Shown: piece after piece, positions 1 to 7,111 of the stretch
How the letters are laid out: each line of letters opens with the position of its first letter
Position numbering within the stretch: position 1 is the stretch's first letter
From: Pseudomonas gingeri
GTDB taxonomy: Bacteria; Pseudomonadota; Gammaproteobacteria; Pseudomonadales; Pseudomonadaceae
Direction of reading: 5' to 3'
Length of the DNA stretch: 64,000 bases
NCBI RefSeq assembly: GCF_013385425.1
Contig: NZ_JACAQA010000018.1
Location: 1-64,000, forward strand
The notes under the pieces: generated by a model
The model's database searches: none
What the model was told of the DNA's origin: nothing
What the model saw: only the letters and a program-made list of their open reading frames with translations
Translations under genes and position numbers: made by a program

Positions 1-89
1 GTGGGGTTTATGGGGCGCTTACCATAATGGTCGATTGCCGCGCCGTCTGACCTGCCCTTCGGACGCGGCTCCACATACACGTTAGCCAT
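1..89 (-). CDS. Small conserved Pseudomonas-type protein, N-terminal part; runs off the window
   Basis: A minus-strand reading frame begins at the ATG ending at base 89 and is open to base 1. The encoded start is MANVYVEPRPKGRSDG, which I recall as the opening of a short uncharacterised protein common in Pseudomonas and often found near mobile DNA. An upstream AAGGGA lies eight bases before this ATG; a second in-frame ATG two codons earlier (ending at 95) lies too close to it, which decides the start. After about residue 22 the sequence no longer resembles what I remember of the family, so it may be chimeric or broken. Function unknown. Confidence 0.4.
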   Translation of the reverse strand, partial: MANVYVEPRPKGRSDGAAIDHYGKRPINP

Positions 90-177
90 ATTCATAATCC
101 CTTATCTGCCGTCATTGGCATCAAACACGATGGCTCAATCTAAAGAAAATTCAAGCCGTCGAAAGAAAATAGGAAAT

Positions 178-193
178 GGGGACGGATTTATTT
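178..193. repeat. GGGGACGGATTTATTT motif, possible transposase-flank footprint
   Basis: The 16 bases read GGGGACGGATTTATTT after an AAAATAGGAAAT lead. Very similar strings of the form GGGGACAGATTTATTT are, from memory, common beside REP-associated tyrosine transposase genes in proteobacteria. No transposase is present here, so this is at most a scar. It lies in the 117-base gap between the truncated ORF and the HNH gene. Confidence 0.25.
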
Positions 194-206
194 AACTCAG
201 GCTGTA

Positions 207-1262
207 TCAGCCCAACGCGCCCACACTTTCACGAACACCGGATGCGAGATCCTCCAGGCTTGCTCCAACATGAGATGTTCTGCGCATGACATAATTATCG
301 CCGACTTTATCGAGATCAAAAGTCATCAATGTATCGGGAACAACAAGATCACTATCAGCGACATTTATTTTCACACAAAACATCCCCATCATATGCAACT
401 GAACGAGAACATAAACATCGCTTGCAACGCACACTGTTGCAAGAAGATAGCTAAAATTCAATTCTACGGGGAAAGCGGTAGGCAACAATTTCAACTGCAA
501 TATCGGCCCATTCCACGCCATCGACGAATCGATTTTCCCGTTAAGAATATATTGCCTCATAGACTCGAACTCATCACCAAAGCGGCGGCTTTCATCAAGT
601 ACGCTGAGCAAGTAAGTGAACGCTATTTTCGATAATCCTCGATCACGATAGCCGACACTCCAGTCCAAAGAAAAACTCATAGAAGCATTTCCTGTAGCTA
701 AGCAACTTGCCATTGCTAAGAGCTGACGCCGATTCGCCCAAGCTACGAACATTTCTAAAAGGTCACGCCAGCCGTTAGCCGTTATGAGGTCGCCGTCGGC
801 CCAAAACGCGACGCCGACCGCCGTCTCTGGTACGTCATTCACGACCTTATCAAAGAAGTCTAGAGCGAGCGGGCGCGAGAGGGTATCAGGAAGAAAAAAA
901 TAGCTGATCGGCGCTTTATCGGCACTGGTCAAAATCACCTGTGGCGGCCGATAAAGTCCCGATGCCCCTAACCCCAATCGGATCGGTGGAAATCCAGGCT
1001 GAATCTCTAGACTCAGCGGATGCCCATGTTGGTCGAACCCAAAAATAGGAGCGTTACGTCGTCCTCGCAATCCTAGTTGAGCCCGTATCATCGAAATGAA
1101 ATTCGATCCTTTCAAAAATTGCTGTTCGAAAGAGGAGTTACAACGCGTCTGACATCCATGGCATGATGCGCGCTTCAAGAGAAAATTACTGGCAAGAGCT
1201 TTAGGAATTATGTGCTCGTCGGTGAGCATGTCTTTTTCTTCACAACAAAAAATGCACTGCAT
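207..1262 (-). CDS. HNH endonuclease-domain protein (orphan, 351 aa)
   Basis: The N-terminus carries a zinc-ribbon-like HNH motif: CIFC at residues 3-6, then EHIIPKAL around residues 15-22 and CHGCQTRCN near 35-43. This is the CxxC...H...CxxC plus Asn layout of HNH nucleases fused to metal knuckles. The remaining 300 or so residues match nothing I recognise; they may give target specificity. The ATG at 1262 was chosen because GGAGGA lies a few bases upstream; the TTG codons further out lie within or before that ribosome site. The gene stands alone, with the RES/Xre pair upstream on the same strand and a 130-base gap between. Its composition looks more AT-rich than dusA. A defence or mobile-element role is possible but not shown. 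Confidence 0.6.
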   Translation of the reverse strand: MQCIFCCEEKDMLTDEHIIPKALASNFLLKRASCHGCQTRCNSSFEQQFLKGSNFISMIRAQLGLRGRRNAPIFGFDQHGHPLSLEIQPGFPPIRLGLGASGLYRPPQVILTSADKAPISYFFLPDTLSRPLALDFFDKVVNDVPETAVGVAFWADGDLITANGWRDLLEMFVAWANRRQLLAMASCLATGNASMSFSLDWSVGYRDRGLSKIAFTYLLSVLDESRRFGDEFESMRQYILNGKIDSSMAWNGPILQLKLLPTAFPVELNFSYLLATVCVASDVYVLVQLHMMGMFCVKINVADSDLVVPDTLMTFDLDKVGDNYVMRRTSHVGASLEDLASGVRESVGALG

Positions 1263-1392
1263 ATCTTCCTCCAACAAGTTGCATCATGCCGCCCCTATGT
1301 TACAGCTTGTCAACCCAAACAATTGCAGTATGACCAACGAACCAGCAAACTTAAAATAACGCATCCCCCTCCCCCCCCTTGCCAAACACTGC

Positions 1393-1881
1393 TTACTTAA
1401 GCAACCGAGTATCCAGCCCAAACTGCTCCTGCGACACAAGCCTGAACTGCTCAGCCGCCAAATCGCAGCTCACCAGCAAATTCCAGGAATGCCGAGTCAC
1501 CGCCGAAGGGATCAGCACGAAGGGATGCTGCGCCAACAACTCATCAGCAAACTGTCGCTGATTGGGCGAGGGTAACGAAGGGACAAGCCAATTCGGGTTC
1601 GGCACATCTTCTGGCTGCACAACCTTGATAAGCGATGAATCCAGCACCTCAAAGCACGTCAGCACATGGGGCACCCTATCCAGTGCATCAAACCCCAAGT
1701 GGGCCGCAACTTCCAGAATAGCCGTGGACGGGTCGGACGACGCATAAATCACCCGGCGGCCGGGTGGGTTCCATCGGCCACCGGATCGTTGCGCACCAAT
1801 GCCACTGTCCCAAGTGTCCTTGTAGATCTCACGGTCGAGACGCCAAGCGTGCCACCGCCCGTCCCAGGGCAATGGATTCAT
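1393..1881 (-). CDS. RES-domain toxin of a RES/Xre toxin-antitoxin module
   Basis: The 162-residue protein has the RES-family core: an Arg near residue 14 (AWRLDR), the GGRWNPPGRRVIYAS segment, a Glu in AILEVAAHL and a Ser in LIPSAV. These are the R-E-S residues that name the family. Characterised members are related to ADP-ribosyltransferases and stop growth by degrading NAD+. The ATG overlaps the antitoxin stop codon (ATGA), so the toxin is translationally coupled behind its antitoxin. All three signature residues are present and the length is normal, so the toxin looks intact. Whether it degrades NAD+ in this host is inferred from the family. Confidence 0.88.
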   Translation of the reverse strand: MNPLPWDGRWHAWRLDREIYKDTWDSGIGAQRSGGRWNPPGRRVIYASSDPSTAILEVAAHLGFDALDRVPHVLTCFEVLDSSLIKVVQPEDVPNPNWLVPSLPSPNQRQFADELLAQHPFVLIPSAVTRHSWNLLVSCDLAAEQFRLVSQEQFGLDTRLLK

Positions 1882-2387
1882 TGGTAGACCCCGTGTTCAA
1901 TCCGGATCAGGTAATCCTCCACCACCTGGAAGCCAAGCGAGTTTTCGATCAGTTCCAGCGGGACGTTACCGTCCAGGTACTTGCAGGGTTTCTTCAGCCA
2001 ATCCTCAGCCAACTGCTGGCTGCCAAACACGTTGGTGGCGTGCTCCAAGGTCTGGGCATACTGAAACGCAACCGTACTTTGCTGCTGGTTCAGGCGTACC
2101 GGCTTGGTCTCTTTCGCCAAACGCTGGACGGTCCTGACAGACTTCCCTGTAATGCGCTGAACCAGGTCGTGCTCCATGTACAAAGCGGATGTTGAAAGCA
2201 TGTCCCTGACGTCACTCAGGTCAAAGCCTTCCTGCGTGTACCGGATGATCAGCATGCGCTCATCACCTTTGCGGCCATGTAATAGCACCTCAGTAGGTTT
2301 TCTGGTAACGCTCGCTGTCCCAGGCACCCTCTCTGTTTTTCCTGTGGGTTTAACGGTTGGCTTGTTAGCTGGCTTCGCTGCGGACAT
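1878..2387 (-). CDS. Xre/MbcA/ParS-type antitoxin (DUF2384) of the RES/Xre module
   Basis: The 169-residue protein ends in the DUF2384 toxin-binding region: AEDWLKKPCKYLDGNVPLE followed by SLGFQVVEDYLIRIEHGVYQ. A predicted DNA-binding helical part (about residues 55-95) precedes it and includes ITGKSVRTVQRLAKE, which reads like a helix-turn-helix. The N-terminal 35 residues are rich in Lys, Pro and Thr and look disordered. GGGAGG stands eight bases upstream of the ATG. The gene precedes the toxin, as is usual, and overlaps it by four bases. It should neutralise the RES protein and repress its own promoter through the palindrome at 2404-2436. Confidence 0.88.
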   Translation of the reverse strand: MSAAKPANKPTVKPTGKTERVPGTASVTRKPTEVLLHGRKGDERMLIIRYTQEGFDLSDVRDMLSTSALYMEHDLVQRITGKSVRTVQRLAKETKPVRLNQQQSTVAFQYAQTLEHATNVFGSQQLAEDWLKKPCKYLDGNVPLELIENSLGFQVVEDYLIRIEHGVYQ

Positions 2388-2403
2388 AGCGGTGACCTCC
2401 CTA

Positions 2404-2436
2404 CGACATTTGGCACAATCATAGCGCCAAATGTCG
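2404..2436 (-). promoter_or_regulatory. Palindromic operator of the RES/Xre module with embedded -10
   Basis: Two perfect 11-base arms, CGACATTTGGC (2404-2414) and GCCAAATGTCG (2426-2436), flank an 11-base spacer. The arms are 22 bases apart start to start, two helical turns. On the minus strand a TATGAT -10-like hexamer (2418-2423) sits between them; I see no good -35. The site is 17 to 49 bases upstream of the antitoxin ATG, the expected place for autorepression by antitoxin or complex. Confidence 0.75.
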
Positions 2437-2742
2437 CGATGCGAGCAGCTGAGTTTACCGGCCTAAGCGTCGCGCTCTTCATCTGCTTCCAGCGCGGCAT
2501 CCAAGGAGAGTGCTTTCGCGCAATACAGCAGAAGGGAGAATGGGCAGCAGCAATAAGGGTAGTGGAGCACTCGAAGCGCTCAAGCCAGCATTTGAAGCGA
2601 AACATTTCAAACGCCTGCTGCCCTTGCCAGCCCCGGCGATCAAACCCATTTCCTGATAAACTGCGCCCCATTCAGCCTCACGCCACTCAAGCCCGCGCCC
2701 TGCCCCATCCGCGCCGGCTGCGCCTACAGCGACAGACCTTCC
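2437..2742. other. Gap upstream of dusA; no convincing gene
   Basis: This 306-base stretch separates the toxin-antitoxin operator from dusA. It should hold the dusA promoter, but I see no strong pair of hexamers. A 38-codon plus-strand ORF (2540-2656, starting MGSSNKGSG) has AAGGGAG almost touching its ATG; I do not regard it as supported. No long inverted repeat or att-like duplication of the dusA 5' end was found by eye. Confidence 0.4.
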
Positions 2743-3744
2743 ATGCCTTTGAACGACGCTACACCTTCCCGCTCCGAGCCATCTCGCCGCTTCAGCGTCG
2801 CCCCGATGATGGACTGGACTGACAGACATTGCAGGTACTTCCTACGCCTGCTCTCCAAACACACCCTGCTCTACACCGAAATGGTCACCACCGGTGCCAT
2901 CCTTCATGGCGACCATGAGCGGTTCCTGCGTCATAACGAAGCCGAGCACCCACTGGCCCTGCAATTGGGTGGTAGCGTGCCGGCTGATCTCGCCGCCTGC
3001 GCCCGTATGGCCCAGGACGCCGGTTACGACGAAGTGAACCTCAACGTCGGCTGCCCCAGCGACCGGGTGCAGAACAATATGATTGGTGCCTGCCTGATGG
3101 GGCATCCGGAGCTGGTGGCCGATTGCGTGAAAGCCATGCGCGATGCCGTGTCGATTCCGGTCACGGTGAAACACCGTATTGGCATCAACGGTCGTGACAG
3201 CTACGCCGAACTCTGCGATTTCGTGGGTAAAGTGCAGGAAGCCGGTTGCCGCAGCTTCACCGTGCATGCGCGGATCGCGATTCTGGAAGGGCTGTCGCCG
3301 AAGGAGAACCGGGATATTCCGCCGCTGCGGTATGACGTGGCGGCTCAGTTGAAGCGGGACTTTCCGGGGCTGGAGATCATCCTTAACGGCGGGATCAAGA
3401 CGCTGGAGCAGTGTCACGAGCATTTGCAGACGTTTGATGGGGTGATGCTGGGCCGCGAGGCGTATCACAACCCGTATCTGCTGGCTGAGGTGGATCAGCA
3501 GTTGTTTGGCAGTGAAGCACCGGTGATTTCACGGGCTGAAGCGTTGGCGCAGTTGCGGCCTTATGTGGCGGCGCATATTGCCGATGGCGGTGCGATGCAC
3601 CATATCACCCGGCATGTGCTGGGGCTGGGTACCGGGTTTCCAGGGGCGCGGCGGTTTCGGCAGTTGCTGTCGGTGGATATTCACAAGGCCAAGGATCCGC
3701 TGGCTTTGCTGGATCAGGCTGGGGAGTTGTTGGAGGGGCGGTAA
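2743..3744 (+). CDS. dusA: tRNA-dihydrouridine(20/20a) synthase DusA
   Basis: FMN-dependent enzyme that reduces uridine to dihydrouridine at positions 20 and 20a of the tRNA D-loop. The protein (333 residues, normal length) has the FMN-barrel opening RRFSVAPMMDWTDRHCRYFLR, the catalytic cysteine in NLNVGCPSDRVQ (about residue 103), VKHRIGIN for tRNA/flavin contact, the HAR segment, ILNGGI for phosphate binding and MLGREAYHNPYL near the end. No strong ribosome site precedes the ATG; the first 15 residues are poorly conserved in kind. The 5' end of dusA is a known integration hotspot for genomic islands, which fits the accessory genes just upstream. Confidence 0.95.
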   Translation: MPLNDATPSRSEPSRRFSVAPMMDWTDRHCRYFLRLLSKHTLLYTEMVTTGAILHGDHERFLRHNEAEHPLALQLGGSVPADLAACARMAQDAGYDEVNLNVGCPSDRVQNNMIGACLMGHPELVADCVKAMRDAVSIPVTVKHRIGINGRDSYAELCDFVGKVQEAGCRSFTVHARIAILEGLSPKENRDIPPLRYDVAAQLKRDFPGLEIILNGGIKTLEQCHEHLQTFDGVMLGREAYHNPYLLAEVDQQLFGSEAPVISRAEALAQLRPYVAAHIADGGAMHHITRHVLGLGTGFPGARRFRQLLSVDIHKAKDPLALLDQAGELLEGR

Positions 3745-3774
3745 CGCGATCGGCTAGGGACCGCGTTATCGTTC

Positions 3775-3799
3775 TTCGCGGGCAAGCTCCGCTCCCACA
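3775..3799. repeat. Single REP element
   Basis: TTCGCGGGCAAGCTCCGCTC followed by CCACA: the same 25 bases as the left arm of the REPIN at 52027-52120. Here no matching inverted partner is found nearby, so it is a REP singlet. It lies between dusA and the terminator. Confidence 0.75.
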
Positions 3800-3867
3800 G
3801 GGGACCGCGTAGGACCGTATTGTCGTTTATCGCCGGTTCAAGCCGGCTCCAGGTTCGAGAGAAGCGC

Positions 3868-3904
3868 AAAAAGGGCGGCACCTGGGAAGGTGTCGCCCTT
3901 TTTT
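3868..3904. terminator. Bidirectional intrinsic terminator between dusA and rssC
   Basis: The stem AAAAAGGGCGGCACC pairs with GGTGTCGCCCTTTTTT (one G-T wobble) around the loop TGGGAA. A-run on the left and T-run on the right let it end dusA on the plus strand and rssC on the minus strand; the two genes converge on it. Confidence 0.88.
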
Positions 3905-3926
3905 GTACGCGCTCGGCGTCAATCGG

Positions 3927-4409
3927 TCAGGAACGCTCCAGCGCATTCACCAGGTCGTGAAAGGCTTCGCGGTTCGAGTCGTTCAGGCCCATCAGGATCT
4001 TGTGCGCTTCCAGCACCTTGACCCGCACCACCTCTTCCGACTGGTCCTGCGACGGCAGGTCGGTCAGGCAATCCGTGCACGGGATCGGATGGTTGACGAT
4101 GTTGAAGACCTGGTCAAAGCCCATGGACTGCAACAACCGGGTGATGTCTTCGTGGGTGGTGACCACGGTCGGCAACAAGCCCACCTTCTGCCGCGACAAG
4201 ATCGACAGTTTGGCCAGCAAACCCAGCGTGGTGCTGTCGATGCTGCGGGTTTCCGTCAGGTCGATCACGATCGCCGAAAAGTTCAGCGCCGTGAAGATCC
4301 TTTCAATTGTTGCATCCAACGCTGAACAGAGGGTCAGGCGAACTTCACCGACAAACTTCAGAACGAAGGTGCCATCCTGCTCGGCGAACTGGATTCTACC
4401 GGTACTCAT
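3927..4409 (-). CDS. rssC: STAS-domain anti-sigma factor antagonist RssC
   Basis: A 160-residue protein with a STAS fold over about residues 5-105, with the switch region IDLTETRSIDSTTLGLLAKL where a Ser in the DST motif would be phosphorylated or dephosphorylated. The C-terminal 55 residues are a tail not found in minimal antagonists. It follows rssB with a TGATG junction (one base shared) and an AGGA seven bases upstream of ATG 4409, so the pair is one operon. By analogy with RssB-RssC and HsbR-HsbA systems of Pseudomonas, the phosphatase RssB would act on this protein and shift partner switching that controls a sigma or anti-sigma factor (RpoS in the RssB context). The target cannot be read from this window. 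Confidence 0.8.
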   Translation of the reverse strand: MSTGRIQFAEQDGTFVLKFVGEVRLTLCSALDATIERIFTALNFSAIVIDLTETRSIDSTTLGLLAKLSILSRQKVGLLPTVVTTHEDITRLLQSMGFDQVFNIVNHPIPCTDCLTDLPSQDQSEEVVRVKVLEAHKILMGLNDSNREAFHDLVNALERS

Positions 4410-5590
4410 CAAATGTTCCTGCTCAACACTAACAGGGCGATATCATCCGGCATCTCCCCTAGCGTGGCCAATCCAAAGACCTGGCGCAAGCCATCCAGGC
4501 TGCCCCCGGCTGTTTTTACCAGTTCAGGTAAAGCAGCCTCTTTCTCTTTGAGTGTATCTTGCTTCAAAAGGTCCAGAATGCCATCAGACATTAGCGTCAA
4601 GCTGAACGCCGGCGGCAGTTCCAGGATGTGATCTTCATAGGTGGCCTCGTTGAACAAGCCCACCGGCAAACCACGCCCTTCCAGGTAACGCACGCTGTCC
4701 GGGGTGTAGAGCACCGGCAACGGCAAATGCCCACCAATGCTGTAGGTCAGCAATCCGGTTTCTTCGTCGATCACGCCGCCGACCATGGTCACGTGCTTGC
4801 CCAGCTTGCAGTTGATCAGGCCGCGGTTGATATGGCCCAGCACCTGCGACGGGGTGAACTCCGGCAAGGTGCCGTTGCGCTTGGATTCGAACAGCAGGCG
4901 CGTGGTCATGAATTTCAGCAGCACGGTGACGAACGCCGACGATGCACCATGGCCGGACACGTCCGCCAGGTAGAACGCCACGCGGCGCTCATCGACGCGG
5001 AAGTAGTCGACGAAATCGCCCGACAGGTACAACGACGGAATGATCTGGTGCGCGAACTGGAAGTCGTCGATGCTCCACGGGCTGGTCGGCAGCATGTTCA
5101 TCTGCACCTGGCGACCGGCGTTCTGGTCTTCCTGGAGCAGGTGCAGGCTGGCTTCGAGCTCGCGGTTGGCGGTTTCCAGCTTCTCGCGGTAGCGCTGGTT
5201 CTCCAGCAGCAGCCGCGCACGATCCAGCGCCCGGCGCACGGAGTGCTCCAAGACGGCAAGGTCCTCAAGGGGCTTGATGAGGTAGTCCGCGGCACCCAGG
5301 CGCAACGCTTCGACAGCGTCGTTCATGACGCCCGCGCCGGACACCACGATAACCGGCGTCTGCGGCGACAGGTCGGTCACCTGACGAATCAGCTCGAGGC
5401 CGCCCATCTGGGGCATGCGCAGGTCGCAGATCACCAGATCAGGCTTGGACTGCTCGAATACCTCAAGACCCTGCAAGCCATTGCCGGCCTGCAGGACGCT
5501 GAATCCGCTGTCTTCCAAGTAGGCCGCAAGGCTTGCACGCACTACTTCGTCGTCATCAATTATCAGCAGCGTGGCACTGGTTTTTTGCAT
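4409..5590 (-). CDS. rssB: Response regulator with PP2C/SpoIIE phosphatase output, RssB type
   Basis: Residues 1-120 are a receiver domain: acidic pocket IIDDDE, phospho-acceptor Asp in LVICDLRMPQMGG, conserved Thr/Ser in VVVSGAG and Lys in YLIKPLED. A coiled-coil linker (about 130-160) leads to a SpoIIE-type PP2C domain with SGDFVDYF, FYLADVSGHGASSAF, GGHLPLPVLY and LMSDGILDLL, which carry the metal-binding aspartates. E. coli RssB is a ClpXP adaptor for RpoS with a degenerate phosphatase; the Pseudomonas form has an intact-looking one. It is followed at once by the STAS gene, its likely substrate. HsbR is the alternative name for REC-PP2C proteins, but that family is longer, with an extra C-terminal domain. 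Confidence 0.82.
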   Translation of the reverse strand: MQKTSATLLIIDDDEVVRASLAAYLEDSGFSVLQAGNGLQGLEVFEQSKPDLVICDLRMPQMGGLELIRQVTDLSPQTPVIVVSGAGVMNDAVEALRLGAADYLIKPLEDLAVLEHSVRRALDRARLLLENQRYREKLETANRELEASLHLLQEDQNAGRQVQMNMLPTSPWSIDDFQFAHQIIPSLYLSGDFVDYFRVDERRVAFYLADVSGHGASSAFVTVLLKFMTTRLLFESKRNGTLPEFTPSQVLGHINRGLINCKLGKHVTMVGGVIDEETGLLTYSIGGHLPLPVLYTPDSVRYLEGRGLPVGLFNEATYEDHILELPPAFSLTLMSDGILDLLKQDTLKEKEAALPELVKTAGGSLDGLRQVFGLATLGEMPDDIALLVLSRNI

Positions 5591-5799
5591 GTGGGCAAAC
5601 GGCGCCAGAATTAGGTTGGCGTAGACAGCAAGGCAACGTGCCCGACTCGTACTACTGGATTCGCTTTCTAGCCTCTCTGTCCCGAATCGGGTCGGACGAT
5701 CACGTCCGGTGCATCGGTATCAGAGGTGCCCTTCTAAGGCGCAGACGGTACTCCCATCCGCCGGGCGTTTCAAGCTCATGCCGATGGTCGCCTGACGTC

Positions 5800-5828
5800 T
5801 TTACACCTCAAATCACCGGGAGTTATAA
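5800..5828 (+). promoter_or_regulatory. Sigma-70-like promoter of the PilZ gene
   Basis: TTTACA (5800-5805) and TTATAA (5823-5828) are separated by exactly 17 bases. Transcription would start near 5835, about 33 bases before the ATG at 5868. The rest of the 275-base divergent region (5591-5867) must also hold the rssB promoter, which I could not pick out. Confidence 0.65.
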
Positions 5829-5867
5829 GAACAGTGCAAACCACAACGGAATCGAAGGACAGAAGTG

Positions 5868-6164
5868 ATGAGCCGAACCGATCAGGACTATAGTGAAAAG
5901 CGCGATTACATCCGTATGCGCGTCGACGCCGATGTGACGCTGATCCATGCCGGGCTGGAGATTTCCGCGACCTGCCTGGACCTGTCGAGCAGCGGCATGC
6001 AGATCGCCGCGCCACGGGCCTTCAAGGCCGGCGACACGTTGCTGGTGCGTATTGATTCCGACCATCCGGCGCTCAAGGGCCTGGAGGCCGAGACGGAGGT
6101 GGTCTGGGTCCAAGACGAAGGCGGCGGCCAGCGGCTGGGGTTGCATATCCTCAAGATGAACTGA
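5868..6164 (+). CDS. PilZ-domain c-di-GMP-binding protein (98 aa)
   Basis: A single-domain PilZ protein. Both ligand motifs are present: RxxxR as RDYIR near residue 12 and DxSxxG as DLSSSG near residue 39, so c-di-GMP binding is expected. A GTG codon precedes the ATG by one codon; AAGGA is eight bases before the ATG and five before the GTG, so I place the start at 5868. The gene is divergent from rssB-rssC and convergent with mlaA, with its own promoter at 5800-5828 and a terminator directly after it. The partner through which it signals cannot be told from sequence. Confidence 0.85.
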   Translation: MSRTDQDYSEKRDYIRMRVDADVTLIHAGLEISATCLDLSSSGMQIAAPRAFKAGDTLLVRIDSDHPALKGLEAETEVVWVQDEGGGQRLGLHILKMN

Positions 6165-6178
6165 GGCCCGCCAGGCAC

Positions 6179-6209
6179 AAAAAAGGCGACCTCGTGAGGT
6201 CGCCTTTTT
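6179..6209. terminator. Bidirectional terminator between pilZ gene and mlaA
   Basis: GGCGACCT and AGGTCGCC form a perfect GC-rich stem around a CGTG loop, with six As on the left and five Ts on the right. It ends the PilZ transcript and, on the other strand, the mlaA transcript; the two genes converge here. Confidence 0.9.
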
Positions 6210-6227
6210 CATTTACCCGACAAGCCC

Positions 6228-6914
6228 TTAGAAATCGTCTACAACCTTGCCGTCCTTGACCTTGAACTCGCGGTTCTGCAGGTAGGCGTTGCGGATGAAG
6301 ATGTACTTGTCGCCGGTGATCAGCTTCTCGCTGGACAACAGGCTGGTGCGGGTGTCGATCACTTCCGCGCCGAGCGCCATGTTGCGCGCCGGAATGTCGT
6401 TCATGTAGCGCCAGGGCTGGGTGTAGGTGTCGACGTACTTGGACGGCGCGTCACGCAGGGTGCTCGGGCCGAAGAACGGGATCACCACGTACGGACCGCT
6501 GCCCACGCCCCAGTGTCCCAGGGTCTGGCCGAAATCTTCGTCGTTACGCTGCAGCCCCATTTTGGTGCCGACATCGAAGAAACCCGCGACACCGAAGATG
6601 GTGTTGAAGAAGATCCGCGAAGTATCGACGCCCGCCGCGTGCGGCTTGAGCTGCAGCACGTCGTTGGCCAGGTTCTGCACATCGCCGATGTTGCGGTACA
6701 TGTTGTGGATGCCGTCGACCACGAACTGCGGCGTCACCGCCTGGTAGCCCTGGGCCAAAGGTTTCAGTGCGTAGGTGTCGAGCACATCGTTGAACTTGAA
6801 GATGGGGCGGTTGACGCTCTCCCATGGATCTTCGTCTGCCGCCTGTGCGGCAAATGGCACCAGCGCAACGCCGGCACACAGGGACAGTTGAGCTAGACGA
6901 TTGATCCAGCGCAT
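6228..6914 (-). CDS. mlaA: MlaA (VacJ) outer-membrane phospholipid asymmetry protein
   Basis: MlaA removes phospholipid from the outer leaflet of the outer membrane and passes it to periplasmic MlaC. The 228-residue protein shows the family core: EDPWESVNRPIFKFNDVLD after the signal peptide, NIGDVQNLANDVLQ, RIFFNTIFGVAGFFDVG, DFGQTLGHWGVGSGPYVVIP and FFGPSTLRDA. The signal sequence ends FAAQA-ADEDPW, a signal peptidase I site. I see no lipobox cysteine: the only Cys (residue 13) follows Leu-Ser-Leu and lies too early. E. coli MlaA is a lipoprotein, so this form may be held in the membrane by its helices alone. AAGGAG stands eight bases before the ATG. The mlaFEDCB genes are not in this window. 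Confidence 0.93.
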   Translation of the reverse strand: MRWINRLAQLSLCAGVALVPFAAQAADEDPWESVNRPIFKFNDVLDTYALKPLAQGYQAVTPQFVVDGIHNMYRNIGDVQNLANDVLQLKPHAAGVDTSRIFFNTIFGVAGFFDVGTKMGLQRNDEDFGQTLGHWGVGSGPYVVIPFFGPSTLRDAPSKYVDTYTQPWRYMNDIPARNMALGAEVIDTRTSLLSSEKLITGDKYIFIRNAYLQNREFKVKDGKVVDDF

Positions 6915-7111
6915 AAAAAGAACTCCTTGGATAACACGGGGCTGGGCAACCGCACCCTCGAAAAGCGGCCAGTATAAAGCGGATAACTTCGATTAGGCAG
7001 TCTGCTCGAGACAAGTCCTGCAAAGATTTACAGATGAGACGGGGGCAGGCCGCCGTCATCCTACTGTCATGGCAGTGTCTTAACCTGCGAAGTCATTTCA
7101 GGGACGTTGCC

